DNA of 64,000 bases from Ignavibacteria bacterium (GTDB lineage Bacteria > Bacteroidota > Ignavibacteria > Ch128b), in contig JABLYA010000001.1 of assembly GCA_013177855.1 (NCBI GenBank), forward strand, positions 2,436,983-2,500,982, read 5' to 3'. Shown here piece after piece: positions 17,616-26,155 of this stretch; within the stretch, counting starts at the first letter, position 1, and each line of letters starts with the position of its first letter. The position numbers and the translations under genes are program-made. Below the pieces are notes generated by a model. It did not search any database, was not told the DNA's origin, and worked only from the letters and a program-made list of their open reading frames with translations.

Positions 17616-19937
17616 ATGACTGAAAATGATAAAATTTTATATGGATTTGGAGAGGTTCAGAAAATAGTAGCTGTTCAGCAGATCGCTTATGATAAAATGA
17701 GACTTTATATCCGAAATGAGGATAACCTTAATTTTATTGACAGAAAATTTTATCCATTCTTTTTTGCCTCGAGTGATTCTATTCTTACCAATTTCAATAG
17801 TAAGTACTGGAAAAAACGTTTGGAAGGTGATGGTTATTATAAATTTATATACGCTTTTGAAAGCTGGTCTGATATGTTCAGAGCTCTAAAGTCGATTGCC
17901 AGACAACTCAATTACCAAAAAACATCATTCACAGATTTAAAAGAAATTTATTTAAGATTTGAACCAATTACTCAATTTTTGCTTCAAAGCGGCGAGACTC
18001 TCTTCAAAGGAATGAAATTCGAAGATCTAAACATTCTTGCAATCAAAACTTTAATTGTCACCGATAAAAATGTGAAATTAAAATACAAAGATCAGTTCAT
18101 CGCCTTTGGTGTGGCTGATAATAAAGGAACTGTAAAAATTTTTCATCAACAAGAGGGTAAAGTCTCTGAAAAAGATTTGTTAATCAGTTTGATTCAAATT
18201 ATAGAGGAGAAAAATCCAGATATTATAATTGGTTACAATTTAACAGAAGATATTGCATTACTTGATGCAAGATGCAAACTTCACAGAATTGAATTCAAGA
18301 TTGGGCGGGATAATTCTGAACCATTAATTGACTTAAATAATAAAATTCAGGTTGGGGATAAACAAGTTTCCGATGTAATAATATCTGGAAGACACTTCGT
18401 TGATCTGCTTGCTATGATTTCTCATTCCGACTCAATTCGAAGGGAGGTGGATGATTTTTCGCAGGCGAATGTAATGAAATATTACGGGATTAAGGAGAAA
18501 TCGGAAGTTACTTTGGACGATAAAGAGCTTTTTAATTTTATTGAGGATAAAAAAATTCACAGTGTCATCACTAAAAAACTTGAGAACGATTTGAAAGAGA
18601 TATTGCAATTGTCTGAAATTTTACTGCCCCCATATTTTTATCAAGCTCAATTTGTTCCAATGAACTTTAATCAAATTATCAAGACTGGAGTTTCGTTAAA
18701 GATTGAATTGTTAATGGTCAGAGAATATTTAAGAAAAAGGCATTCACTACCATCACCTGAACCAGTGCAAGCAATCTCAGGTGGTTATACTGATGTATTT
18801 CATCGTGGAGTTTTTGAAAATATTATTCACGCTGATGTTGAATCACTTTATCCTTCGATAATAATTTCAAATAAAATCAAACCAGCTTCAGATAGACTTG
18901 GTGTATTTCTAAAACTTATCACAATCCTGACAAAAGAAAGATTGAAATTAAAACGACTTAAAGAAACTACGGATGATCAAAAGCTTAAAAGGCATTACGA
19001 TTCGATGCAAGCCTCATATAAAATTTTAATTAATTCCTTTTATGGTTACTTAGGTTACTTTAAAGGACTCTTTAATGATTATGAGAAAGCAAATGAAGTT
19101 ACTCAAAAAGGGCAAGAGTTATTGAAAAAATTGATTAATGAATTTCAAAAAAGAAATTGTATCATTATAGAAGTTGATACCGACGGTTTGTATTTATCTC
19201 CTCAAAAAAAGTTGACAGAAGATGAAGAAAGAAAATTAATTGAAGAGGTTAATGAAACTATCCCTGAAGGAATAAATTTATCTTACGGTGGAAGATATGC
19301 ACGAATGTTAAGTTACAAGAAGAAGAATTATGCACTCCTTACTTATGATAACCAATTGATCATAAAGGGAAGCGCTTTAATTTCTAAAAGCTTTGAAAAT
19401 TATGCATTAAAATTTATGAGACAGTGTATTGAATGTATTTTAACTGATAAACTTGAAATGATACCTAAAATTTATCATAAATTAAGATCAGACATAGTTA
19501 ATTATGAGATTGATATAAACGATTTAGCAAAAACTGAAATACTACACGAAACTTATGAGGAATATGAAGCTGCTGTAAGAAGTGGAAAAAGACAGAGAAG
19601 TGCTGCTTATGAATTGGCAATTAAATACTATGGAGATAAATATTATCCTGGGATGAAAATTTCTTACTACATTACTGGTGAAGAACCCAATGTAAAAATT
19701 TTAGAAAAGTGTGAGCTTGTAGATTTTTATAATCCAAAATTTCCAAATGTTAGTCGGGAATATTATTTGAAAAAACTTGAGGAATATGTTTCGCGATTTG
19801 AAGTATTTTTTAGCAAAGAAGATTTCGAGGCGCTGTTCCCAAAAGTAGATTTTAATGCATTGTTTCAAAAAAATATGAACATTACTTTTGAAACTAAACC
19901 AAAGGTAATTAACACACAAATATCGGAGTTCGATTGA
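17616..19937 (+). CDS. Family B DNA polymerase with degenerate exonuclease motif I
   Basis: The 773-residue protein has all three family B polymerase motifs: A, DVESLYPS (about 407-414); B, KILINSFYG (about 469-477); C, DTDG (about 520-523), followed by the KKKNYALL region. The N-terminal half looks like a DEDD 3'-5' exonuclease fold. However, the position expected for exo I (DxE) reads ILAIKTLIV near 139-147, with no acidic pair. Exo II (GYNLTEDIALLD, near 205-216) keeps an aspartate, and exo III lacks the usual tyrosine. It therefore looks polymerase-competent but possibly proofreading-deficient. It is the first gene of a six-gene overlapped operon that also contains polX. Length matches Pol II-type enzymes. 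No mobile-element gene is nearby. Confidence 0.88.
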   Translation: MTENDKILYGFGEVQKIVAVQQIAYDKMRLYIRNEDNLNFIDRKFYPFFFASSDSILTNFNSKYWKKRLEGDGYYKFIYAFESWSDMFRALKSIARQLNYQKTSFTDLKEIYLRFEPITQFLLQSGETLFKGMKFEDLNILAIKTLIVTDKNVKLKYKDQFIAFGVADNKGTVKIFHQQEGKVSEKDLLISLIQIIEEKNPDIIIGYNLTEDIALLDARCKLHRIEFKIGRDNSEPLIDLNNKIQVGDKQVSDVIISGRHFVDLLAMISHSDSIRREVDDFSQANVMKYYGIKEKSEVTLDDKELFNFIEDKKIHSVITKKLENDLKEILQLSEILLPPYFYQAQFVPMNFNQIIKTGVSLKIELLMVREYLRKRHSLPSPEPVQAISGGYTDVFHRGVFENIIHADVESLYPSIIISNKIKPASDRLGVFLKLITILTKERLKLKRLKETTDDQKLKRHYDSMQASYKILINSFYGYLGYFKGLFNDYEKANEVTQKGQELLKKLINEFQKRNCIIIEVDTDGLYLSPQKKLTEDEERKLIEEVNETIPEGINLSYGGRYARMLSYKKKNYALLTYDNQLIIKGSALISKSFENYALKFMRQCIECILTDKLEMIPKIYHKLRSDIVNYEIDINDLAKTEILHETYEEYEAAVRSGKRQRSAAYELAIKYYGDKYYPGMKISYYITGEEPNVKILEKCELVDFYNPKFPNVSREYYLKKLEEYVSRFEVFFSKEDFEALFPKVDFNALFQKNMNITFETKPKVINTQISEFD

Positions 19938-21166
19938 AAAAGTCATCTGCTAATGTTGCAATAATTTTTATTGTAGTTTTAATTGATTTAATAGGCTTTG
20001 GAATTATTATTCCAATTCTTCCAAGATATAGTGAAACACACTTTGGTGCTAATGAACTTCAGATTGGAATTCTAATCGCATCTTTCTCCTTTTTTCAATT
20101 TCTCTTCTCACCAGTTCTGGGAAAGATTAGTGACCGAATTGGAAGAAAACCTGTGATTTCATTTGCGATGATTATTTCATCTTTAAGTTATTTAATATTT
20201 GCATTTGCCCCAAACTACTGGATTGCTTTGCTCTCTCGTTCGATTGCTGGAATTGGTGGTGGAAGCATCTCCGCTGCTCAAGCATACATCGCAGATGTTA
20301 CAGATAAATCTGAAAGAACTAAAGGTATGGGAATAATAGGAACAGCGTTTGGACTTGGTTTTGTATTGGGACCATTTATTGGCGGGATGCTTTCAAGTTA
20401 TGGTTACATTGTTCCCAATTTATCCGCGTCAGCTTTTTCATTTTTTGCATTTATTATTACACAACTATTTCTGATAGAATCATTAAAATCTAAATCAAAT
20501 TTTACTTTAAACTTTGAAGATCTATCTAAGTCATTAAAAATTTCAAGATACAGTAAAGTTTTTTCAAGTGATTTTAGTGGTAAGTTTACATTGATTTTTT
20601 TCCTGGTTACTTTTTCTATCTCTAATACTTATGGAGTAATTCCAATTTTTGCATATAGATATTTACACTTTTCTGACCGAGAAATTGGTTATGTTTATGC
20701 TGTGATTGGAATAATTGGAGTAATTTTTCAAGGCTATTTAATCGGCAAATTGACCAAAATCTTTGGTGAGCGAAGATTGTTATTATCTGGAATTTTAATG
20801 CTCGCTGCTGGACTTGCTTTTATACCAATTTCTATTTCGAACATATTTTTAATCTGGTTATTTATAATTTTAATGTCCATAGGACTCGCCTTTATTAACC
20901 CGACAATACTTAGTTTAATTTCAAAGTTAACTTCGCCAGAAAGGCAGGGTGAATTTCTCGGCATAAATCAATCAATGGGATCACTTGGGAGAGTTCTGGG
21001 ACCTGTTTGGGGTGGATTTGCGTTTAATATTGTCGGTTATCAATATCCATTCTGGACAGCAAGTATTTTTACTTTATTATCTTTATATCTTGCAATACAA
21101 AATTTTAGAAAAATTAACTTGAAAAAATCAGAGATATTATCTCAATATGGAATTCAAATTAGGTAA
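19934..21166 (+). CDS. MFS efflux transporter (TetA/drug:H+ antiporter-like)
   Basis: The 410-residue protein has about twelve transmembrane helices and the MFS motif A, GKISDRIGRKPVI, after helix 2 (about residues 60-72). Helix 5 holds the antiporter-type motif GLGFVLGPFIGG (about 138-149). This places it in the tetracycline-resistance-like DHA1 branch, which exports small molecules in exchange for protons; the substrate is unknown and need not be a drug. The start is TTG at 19934, overlapping the polymerase stop by four bases, with TCGGAG upstream as SD. The end overlaps dusB by 20 bases, so coupling is strong. Confidence 0.85.
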   Translation: MKKSSANVAIIFIVVLIDLIGFGIIIPILPRYSETHFGANELQIGILIASFSFFQFLFSPVLGKISDRIGRKPVISFAMIISSLSYLIFAFAPNYWIALLSRSIAGIGGGSISAAQAYIADVTDKSERTKGMGIIGTAFGLGFVLGPFIGGMLSSYGYIVPNLSASAFSFFAFIITQLFLIESLKSKSNFTLNFEDLSKSLKISRYSKVFSSDFSGKFTLIFFLVTFSISNTYGVIPIFAYRYLHFSDREIGYVYAVIGIIGVIFQGYLIGKLTKIFGERRLLLSGILMLAAGLAFIPISISNIFLIWLFIILMSIGLAFINPTILSLISKLTSPERQGEFLGINQSMGSLGRVLGPVWGGFAFNIVGYQYPFWTASIFTLLSLYLAIQNFRKINLKKSEILSQYGIQIR

Positions 21167-22139
21167 TATTGTTTTGAATAAACCGCTTATGCTTGCACCA
21201 ATGGAAGATGTGACTGATCCATCTTTCCGAATTATTTGTAAAAGATTGGGAGCTGATTTTGTCTTTACAGAATTTGTAAACTCAGAAGGATTGAGAAGAG
21301 GCAATGAAAAAACCAAAAAAAAATTAAAGTTATTTGACGAAGAAAGACCTGCTGGAATTCAAATTTATGGCTCTGACATCGAGGCAATGGTAGATGCAGC
21401 AAAAATAGCAGAAGAAGAAAATCCAGATGTAATAGATATAAATGCAGGTTGCTGGGTAAAAAATGTCGTTGGGCATGGCGCAGGAGCTGCATTATTAAAA
21501 GATTTAGATTACCTTGAAAAAATTGTTCGCGCAATTGTTAAATCTGTTTCCAAACCAGTTACAATAAAAACCAGACTTGGTTGGGATTTTGACTCGATTA
21601 AGATAGTTGAAGTTGCAAAACTTGTTGAAGATTGCGGTGTAAAGATGATAACAATTCATTGTCGAACAAGATCACAGGCTCACAAAAGTGAGCCAGATTG
21701 GTCGTGGATTCCGAAAGTTAAAGAAGTTGTCTCAATTCCTGTTATTTTAAATGGTGGAGTAATGACTCCCGAAGATGCAAAAAGAGCTTTTAATGAAACT
21801 GGTTGTGATGGTGTAATGATTGCTCGCGGGGCAATTAACAATCCATTTATTTTCAAACAGACCAAACAATTTTTAGAGACGGGATTTTATGATGAGATTT
21901 CGCTTGAAGAAAGAATTAAAATTTTGATTGATCACCTCAAACTAGCGGTTGAATTAAAAGGAGAAAGAACAGGTGTAATTGAATTTCGAAAACATTACTC
22001 TGGTTACTTAAAAGGATTTTATAATTCCGCAAAGTTGCGAGCTGAATTGATGCAGTTTTATACTTTGGACGAAGTAGTCAATCATATTTACAGATATCTG
22101 GAAGAAGAGAGAAAACATCAAACCGAAAAAATTTTGTGA
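21147..22139 (+). CDS. dusB: tRNA-dihydrouridine synthase (DusB family)
   Basis: The 330-residue flavoprotein has LAPMEDVTDPSFR near the N-terminus, the active-site loop NAGCWVKNVVGHGAGAALL (about 90-110, catalytic Cys in AGC), TIKTRLGWD (about 140), TIHCRTRSQ and the FMN phosphate-binding LNGGV and IARGAI. Dus enzymes reduce uridines in the tRNA D-loop using NADPH and FMN. The usual GCP motif is GCW here. The start lies inside the 3' end of the transporter gene, and the stop overlaps the next gene's GTG. The family is certain; the exact position modified in tRNA is not determined by sequence alone. Confidence 0.9.
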   Translation: MEFKLGNIVLNKPLMLAPMEDVTDPSFRIICKRLGADFVFTEFVNSEGLRRGNEKTKKKLKLFDEERPAGIQIYGSDIEAMVDAAKIAEEENPDVIDINAGCWVKNVVGHGAGAALLKDLDYLEKIVRAIVKSVSKPVTIKTRLGWDFDSIKIVEVAKLVEDCGVKMITIHCRTRSQAHKSEPDWSWIPKVKEVVSIPVILNGGVMTPEDAKRAFNETGCDGVMIARGAINNPFIFKQTKQFLETGFYDEISLEERIKILIDHLKLAVELKGERTGVIEFRKHYSGYLKGFYNSAKLRAELMQFYTLDEVVNHIYRYLEEERKHQTEKIL

Positions 22140-22738
22140 GCAAATTGAACAGACAAAAACTGGCTCGCATAATTTCAGATATATTCATTCCACCTACATT
22201 TTCATTCTTTATGAGCATTTATCTTCCTATAATTTTAACAGAAGGGAAGAAACAATTTCTCGTAAATTTTTTGGTAATGTTTTTATCCACAGTTTTTTTA
22301 CCGATTTTATATTTTATTTACAAAAGAAGGAAAGGAGAAATTATAAATCGAGATGCTGTAATTAAAGAAGAAAGAACAGATGTTTATCGCTTTGGACTTA
22401 TTTTGTTTTCCCTTGCATATATTTTTGTTGTGATAATAAAAGCAAATATTTTTATCCAGATTTATTTTTTGAATTACACACTAAGCACACTCGGTGTTTT
22501 ACTGATTAATAAAAAATTCAAAATTTCAATACACTCGATGACGCCGGCAGGTGTCTCAGCTTTACTATTATTCATCGATCCACTTCTGGCATCATTTGTT
22601 TTAATTATTATGTTTTTAGTGATGTGGTCAAGGCTCGAGTTGAAAGTCCATACTTTAAAGGAAGTTTTATCTGGAATGATATATGGTTTTTCTGTAACTT
22701 TATTTGTAACAATTTTGGTTCTAGCCTATGCAACTTAA
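22136..22738 (+). CDS. PAP2-like integral membrane protein
   Basis: The 200-residue protein has about six transmembrane helices. KEERTDVYR (about 78-86) and the histidine in ISIHSMTPAG (about 130-139) recall the shortened PAP2 proteins common in Bacteroidota, and SRLELKVH (about 166-173) fits the PAP2 motif SRx5H. The aspartate normally four residues after that histidine is glutamate here. PAP2 enzymes remove phosphate from lipid phosphates such as undecaprenyl pyrophosphate. Whether this one is active is uncertain. The start is GTG at 22136 overlapping the dusB stop; the end overlaps polX. Confidence 0.55.
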   Translation: MSKLNRQKLARIISDIFIPPTFSFFMSIYLPIILTEGKKQFLVNFLVMFLSTVFLPILYFIYKRRKGEIINRDAVIKEERTDVYRFGLILFSLAYIFVVIIKANIFIQIYFLNYTLSTLGVLLINKKFKISIHSMTPAGVSALLLFIDPLLASFVLIIMFLVMWSRLELKVHTLKEVLSGMIYGFSVTLFVTILVLAYAT

Positions 22739-24356
22739 AGATGCCCTTGATATACTGGAAGAAATAACTTTTTACCTTGAATTAAAAGGAGAAAATGTTT
22801 TTAAGATTAATGCGTTTAACAGTGCGATAAGGAATTTATCTCGATTTGATGTATCTCTGCAGGAAGCATTTGATAAAGGAATAATTCAGAATACAAAAGG
22901 TGTGGGCAAAACTATTCAGGGAATTTTAAACGAAATTTTAGAGAAAAATGAATCGTCATTGTTGAATGAATTACGGGCAGAGTTTCCCGCTGAAATTTAT
23001 TCTTTGACTAAAATAAGGGGACTTGGTGCGAAAAAAATTAAAAAACTTTATGATGAATTAAATATCACATCAATTCAGGAACTTGAGCAGGCATGTATTG
23101 AAAATAAACTTTTGAAAATTCCAGGTTTTGGTGAAAAAACGCAGAGCTCCATTCTGGAAAACATCAATAAACTTAAAACTACAAAAGGAAAATTACTTTT
23201 ACATCACGCTGATTCTATTTATGAAGAGATTGCAAAAGAAATAAAGAAGTCATACAAGGGTGAATTTAGTTCAACAGGTAATTTAAGGCTCAGGTCTCGA
23301 ATAATTCCAAAAATTGAAATATTAATCATTAAAGATTCAAATAATAAAAAGTTGATTGATAGTTTTTCATGCGATGAGCTTGAAAAAAATATTTACGGTG
23401 GCACTTATAAAGACGCATCGGTCAATTTTGTTTTTGTAGATGAAGATAATTTTTATCTCGAATTATTCAAGACGACTGGACCTGAACATTTCTTAAAGAG
23501 AGTTAATCTTAATGAACTTAAAGCCAGTGCATTCAAAAGTGAAGTAGAAATTTTTGAAAAACTTAATTTACCTTACATCCCGCCACAGGCAAGAGAAAAT
23601 AAAGATCTTGAATTAAAAAATTATGATTTCCCAAATTTACGCGATCTAAAAGGTCTCATTCATATCCATTCAAATTATTCTGATGGCTCAAATTCAATAA
23701 AAGAAGTTTTAGAATATGCTGAAAAGAAAAATTATGAATATGTATTGTTATGCGACCATTCAAAATCTGCGTTTTATGCAAATGGACTTGATGAAATTAG
23801 ACTGCGAGAACAATGGAAAGAAATTGATGAACTTAATTCAAAATCAAAAAAAGTTAAAATCTTAAAAGGCATCGAATGTGATATTTTACCCGATGGTTCA
23901 CTCGACTTTGATGATTCTATTCTAAAACAATTCGATTGCGTTATAGCCTCGGTTCATTCTAAGTTTAAGATGACTGAAGCAGAGATGACCAAACGAATTT
24001 CAATTGCGCTTAAAAACAAGTATGTCAAAATTCTGGGGCATCCTACTGGAAGACTTTTGCTTTCGAGGGATCCTTATCCTGTAGATTTAAATGAAATTAT
24101 CAATGTTGCGGCAAACGAGGGTAAATCAATTGAATTGAATTGTAATCCTCATCGACTTGATCTTGATTGGGAATATCATCAAAAAGCAATTTCGAAAGGA
24201 ATTAAAATTACAATCTCCCCTGATGCACATTCATTTGAGGATATGGAATATGTTCGATATGGAATTGATATGGCAATAAAAGGCGGACTTGAAAAGAAAG
24301 ATATTGTAAATTGTTTATCATTAAATCAATTCTTAAAGGATTTCTGTCAGAAATAG
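22728..24356 (+). CDS. polX: PolX-like protein: intact PHP nuclease, degenerate polymerase site
   Basis: The 542-residue protein aligns along its length with bacterial PolX: N-terminal helix-hairpin-helix 8-kDa domain (about 1-150), Pol X nucleotidyltransferase region (about 160-290) and C-terminal PHP domain (about 310-540). The PHP metal ligands are present: IHSNYSDG (about 312-319), DHSKSA, ECDILPDGSLD, ASVHSKF, GHPTGR and SPDAHS. In the polymerase core the GS motif is G184-N185, the DxD pair is K195-I-E197, and the third aspartate is N233. Polymerisation is therefore unlikely, while the Mn2+-dependent 3'-5' exonuclease or AP-endonuclease activity of the PHP domain may remain. It shares an operon with the family B polymerase. 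Confidence 0.88.
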   Translation: MQLKDALDILEEITFYLELKGENVFKINAFNSAIRNLSRFDVSLQEAFDKGIIQNTKGVGKTIQGILNEILEKNESSLLNELRAEFPAEIYSLTKIRGLGAKKIKKLYDELNITSIQELEQACIENKLLKIPGFGEKTQSSILENINKLKTTKGKLLLHHADSIYEEIAKEIKKSYKGEFSSTGNLRLRSRIIPKIEILIIKDSNNKKLIDSFSCDELEKNIYGGTYKDASVNFVFVDEDNFYLELFKTTGPEHFLKRVNLNELKASAFKSEVEIFEKLNLPYIPPQARENKDLELKNYDFPNLRDLKGLIHIHSNYSDGSNSIKEVLEYAEKKNYEYVLLCDHSKSAFYANGLDEIRLREQWKEIDELNSKSKKVKILKGIECDILPDGSLDFDDSILKQFDCVIASVHSKFKMTEAEMTKRISIALKNKYVKILGHPTGRLLLSRDPYPVDLNEIINVAANEGKSIELNCNPHRLDLDWEYHQKAISKGIKITISPDAHSFEDMEYVRYGIDMAIKGGLEKKDIVNCLSLNQFLKDFCQK

Positions 24357-24366
24357 AGGAGTCAAA

Positions 24367-24888
24367 ATGGATCTAAAGAATTATTTTCGAATCGTTCCCG
24401 ACTTTCCCAAAAAAGGAATTAACTTTATAGACATAACTACTTTGTTGAAAGACAAAATTGCATTTAATGAGGCGCTGGAACAACTTTATTCGCAAGTTTC
24501 GCAACTTCAAGTTGACAAGGTTGTCGCCATTGAAGCACGTGGATTTATATTTGGTTCTTTACTCGCTCATAAATTAAATGCTGGTTTCGTTCCTGTTAGA
24601 AAACCCGGTAAACTTCCAGCCGAGAAAATTTCAGAAACATATTTTCTTGAATATGGAACAGATACTCTTGAGATACACAAAGATGCAATTAAACCCGGCG
24701 AGAAAGTTCTAATTCACGATGATTTGTTAGCAACTGGAGGAACCGTCGATGCAGTCTGCAAAATGGTTGAGAGACTGGGTGGAGAGGTGGTAGGAATACT
24801 TTTCCTGGTCGAGTTGAGCTTCTTAAATGGAAGAGAAAAATTAAGTAAGTATAATGTTCATTCAATAGTAAAGTTTGAAAGTGAATAA
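24367..24888 (+). CDS. apt: Adenine phosphoribosyltransferase
   Basis: The 173-residue protein has the Apt N-terminus (FRIVPDFPKKGINFIDITTL), IEARGFIFGS near residue 60, and the PRPP-binding loop VLIHDDLLATGGTVDA near residues 118-133. It converts adenine and PRPP to AMP in purine salvage. The length is typical. It follows polX by ten bases with an SD (GAGG) just before the ATG and closes the operon that begins with the family B polymerase. Confidence 0.95.
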   Translation: MDLKNYFRIVPDFPKKGINFIDITTLLKDKIAFNEALEQLYSQVSQLQVDKVVAIEARGFIFGSLLAHKLNAGFVPVRKPGKLPAEKISETYFLEYGTDTLEIHKDAIKPGEKVLIHDDLLATGGTVDAVCKMVERLGGEVVGILFLVELSFLNGREKLSKYNVHSIVKFESE

Positions 24889-24975
24889 TATTCAGCCGAA
24901 AAAATGGAAAAATCTTAAACTCGAGTTTAATTTTAGTTCAACTTTTTTTAAAATGCACTTAAAAAATAGTGCAAA

Positions 24976-26154
24976 ATGTACGTAGAGAGGGAATTAGCTA
25001 ATTTTTTTAATGAATTAATCAAACATTTCTCACTGATCGCTCTTGTTGGTCCAAGACAGGCAGGTAAAACCACATTTCTTAAAAACAGAGCAGTTGAAAA
25101 ATTAGACTATCTTTTATTTGATGATGTTGACATTAAGAGGATTTTTGATGAAGATATTAAGTCATTCGAAAGACAATTTTTGAGTAAAGATCGGATCGCA
25201 ATTTTAGATGAAATCCAAGTTGTTGATGAACCGGGAAGAAAGCTTAAGTATCTAGTTGATACTGGTTACAGGTTATGGATAACTTCTTCGTCTGAAATTA
25301 TTTTAAGTCAAAAGGTTTTATCATACCTTGTTGGTCGTGTAACTATTCAACGATTATTCCCATTTAATTTATTTGAATTTCTGAGTGCAAAGAAAATACA
25401 AATCCAGGATCAAATTCTAATAAATCGTGAATTAAAGGACCATATTAAATTTGGAGGATATCCAAAGGTCGTCTTAACAGATCTAATTGAAATCAAAAAA
25501 ACAATCTTAAGAGATTTACTTGAGACAATTGTACTAAAAGATATTGCTTTTAATTTTTCGATTAATGATATCTTAACCCTTCAAAAAATGATCGAGTATC
25601 TCGCAGCAAATGTATGCTCCATTCTAAATTATGGTTCAATTAATCAAGCTTTAAAAATTTCTTTTCCAACCATTAAAAAATATCTTGATGCACTCGAGAA
25701 AAGTTATATCATTTATTCAGTACGACCGTTTTTTACAAATAAAAACAAAGAACTCTCAAAACAACCAAAAATCTATTTCCTTGATAATGGGATACTAAAT
25801 CAAACTTTAAAAGACTATGAAATAAATGGATTAAAATTTGAAAATTACATTTTTACTGAAATACTCAAAGCAGGATTTCATCCGAAATACTGGAGGAATA
25901 AACATAAGAATGAAGTTGATTTTGTAATCGAGAAAGGCAAACAAAAAATTCCAATTGAAGTTAAACTTTCCTTTCATAATAAGATTGAATCGGGTTTAAA
26001 AATTTTTATAAATGAGTATCAACCTCAAATTGCATTTATTGTTATACTTGAAGGTGAAGAGAAAGATATTGAACTTAATGGTTGTAAAATAAAAGTTCGT
26101 TTTGTAAACAATTTTCTTAACGAGATTAAAGTAAAACAAATTAATGAGGCTTAA
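24976..26154 (+). CDS. AAA+ ATPase with DUF4143 domain
   Basis: The 392-residue protein has a Walker A motif GPRQAGKTT (about 26-34), Walker B with AILDEIQ (about 75-81), a sensor segment WITSSSE (about 96-102), and a C-terminal DUF4143 domain of restriction-endonuclease-like fold (YFLDNGILN; WRNKHKNEVDFVIEKG around 305-320, with the nuclease-like E-V-D-F and IEVKLS). This is a widespread family of uncharacterised bacterial and archaeal ATPases; the biological role is unknown. It is preceded by an 87-base gap containing a perfect palindrome and is followed closely by the DUF1028 gene. Confidence 0.85.
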   Translation: MYVERELANFFNELIKHFSLIALVGPRQAGKTTFLKNRAVEKLDYLLFDDVDIKRIFDEDIKSFERQFLSKDRIAILDEIQVVDEPGRKLKYLVDTGYRLWITSSSEIILSQKVLSYLVGRVTIQRLFPFNLFEFLSAKKIQIQDQILINRELKDHIKFGGYPKVVLTDLIEIKKTILRDLLETIVLKDIAFNFSINDILTLQKMIEYLAANVCSILNYGSINQALKISFPTIKKYLDALEKSYIIYSVRPFFTNKNKELSKQPKIYFLDNGILNQTLKDYEINGLKFENYIFTEILKAGFHPKYWRNKHKNEVDFVIEKGKQKIPIEVKLSFHNKIESGLKIFINEYQPQIAFIVILEGEEKDIELNGCKIKVRFVNNFLNEIKVKQINEA

Positions 26155-26155
26155 A

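Noticed and set aside
17616-24888. Family B polymerase as part of a casposon or mobile element
   Set aside because: No cas1, transposase, integrase or terminal repeats; the flanks are housekeeping genes in one overlapped operon.
24976-26154. DUF4143 ATPase as a defence system or toxin-antitoxin partner
   Set aside because: No adjacent toxin, nuclease or methyltransferase partner; the family is common outside defence loci.
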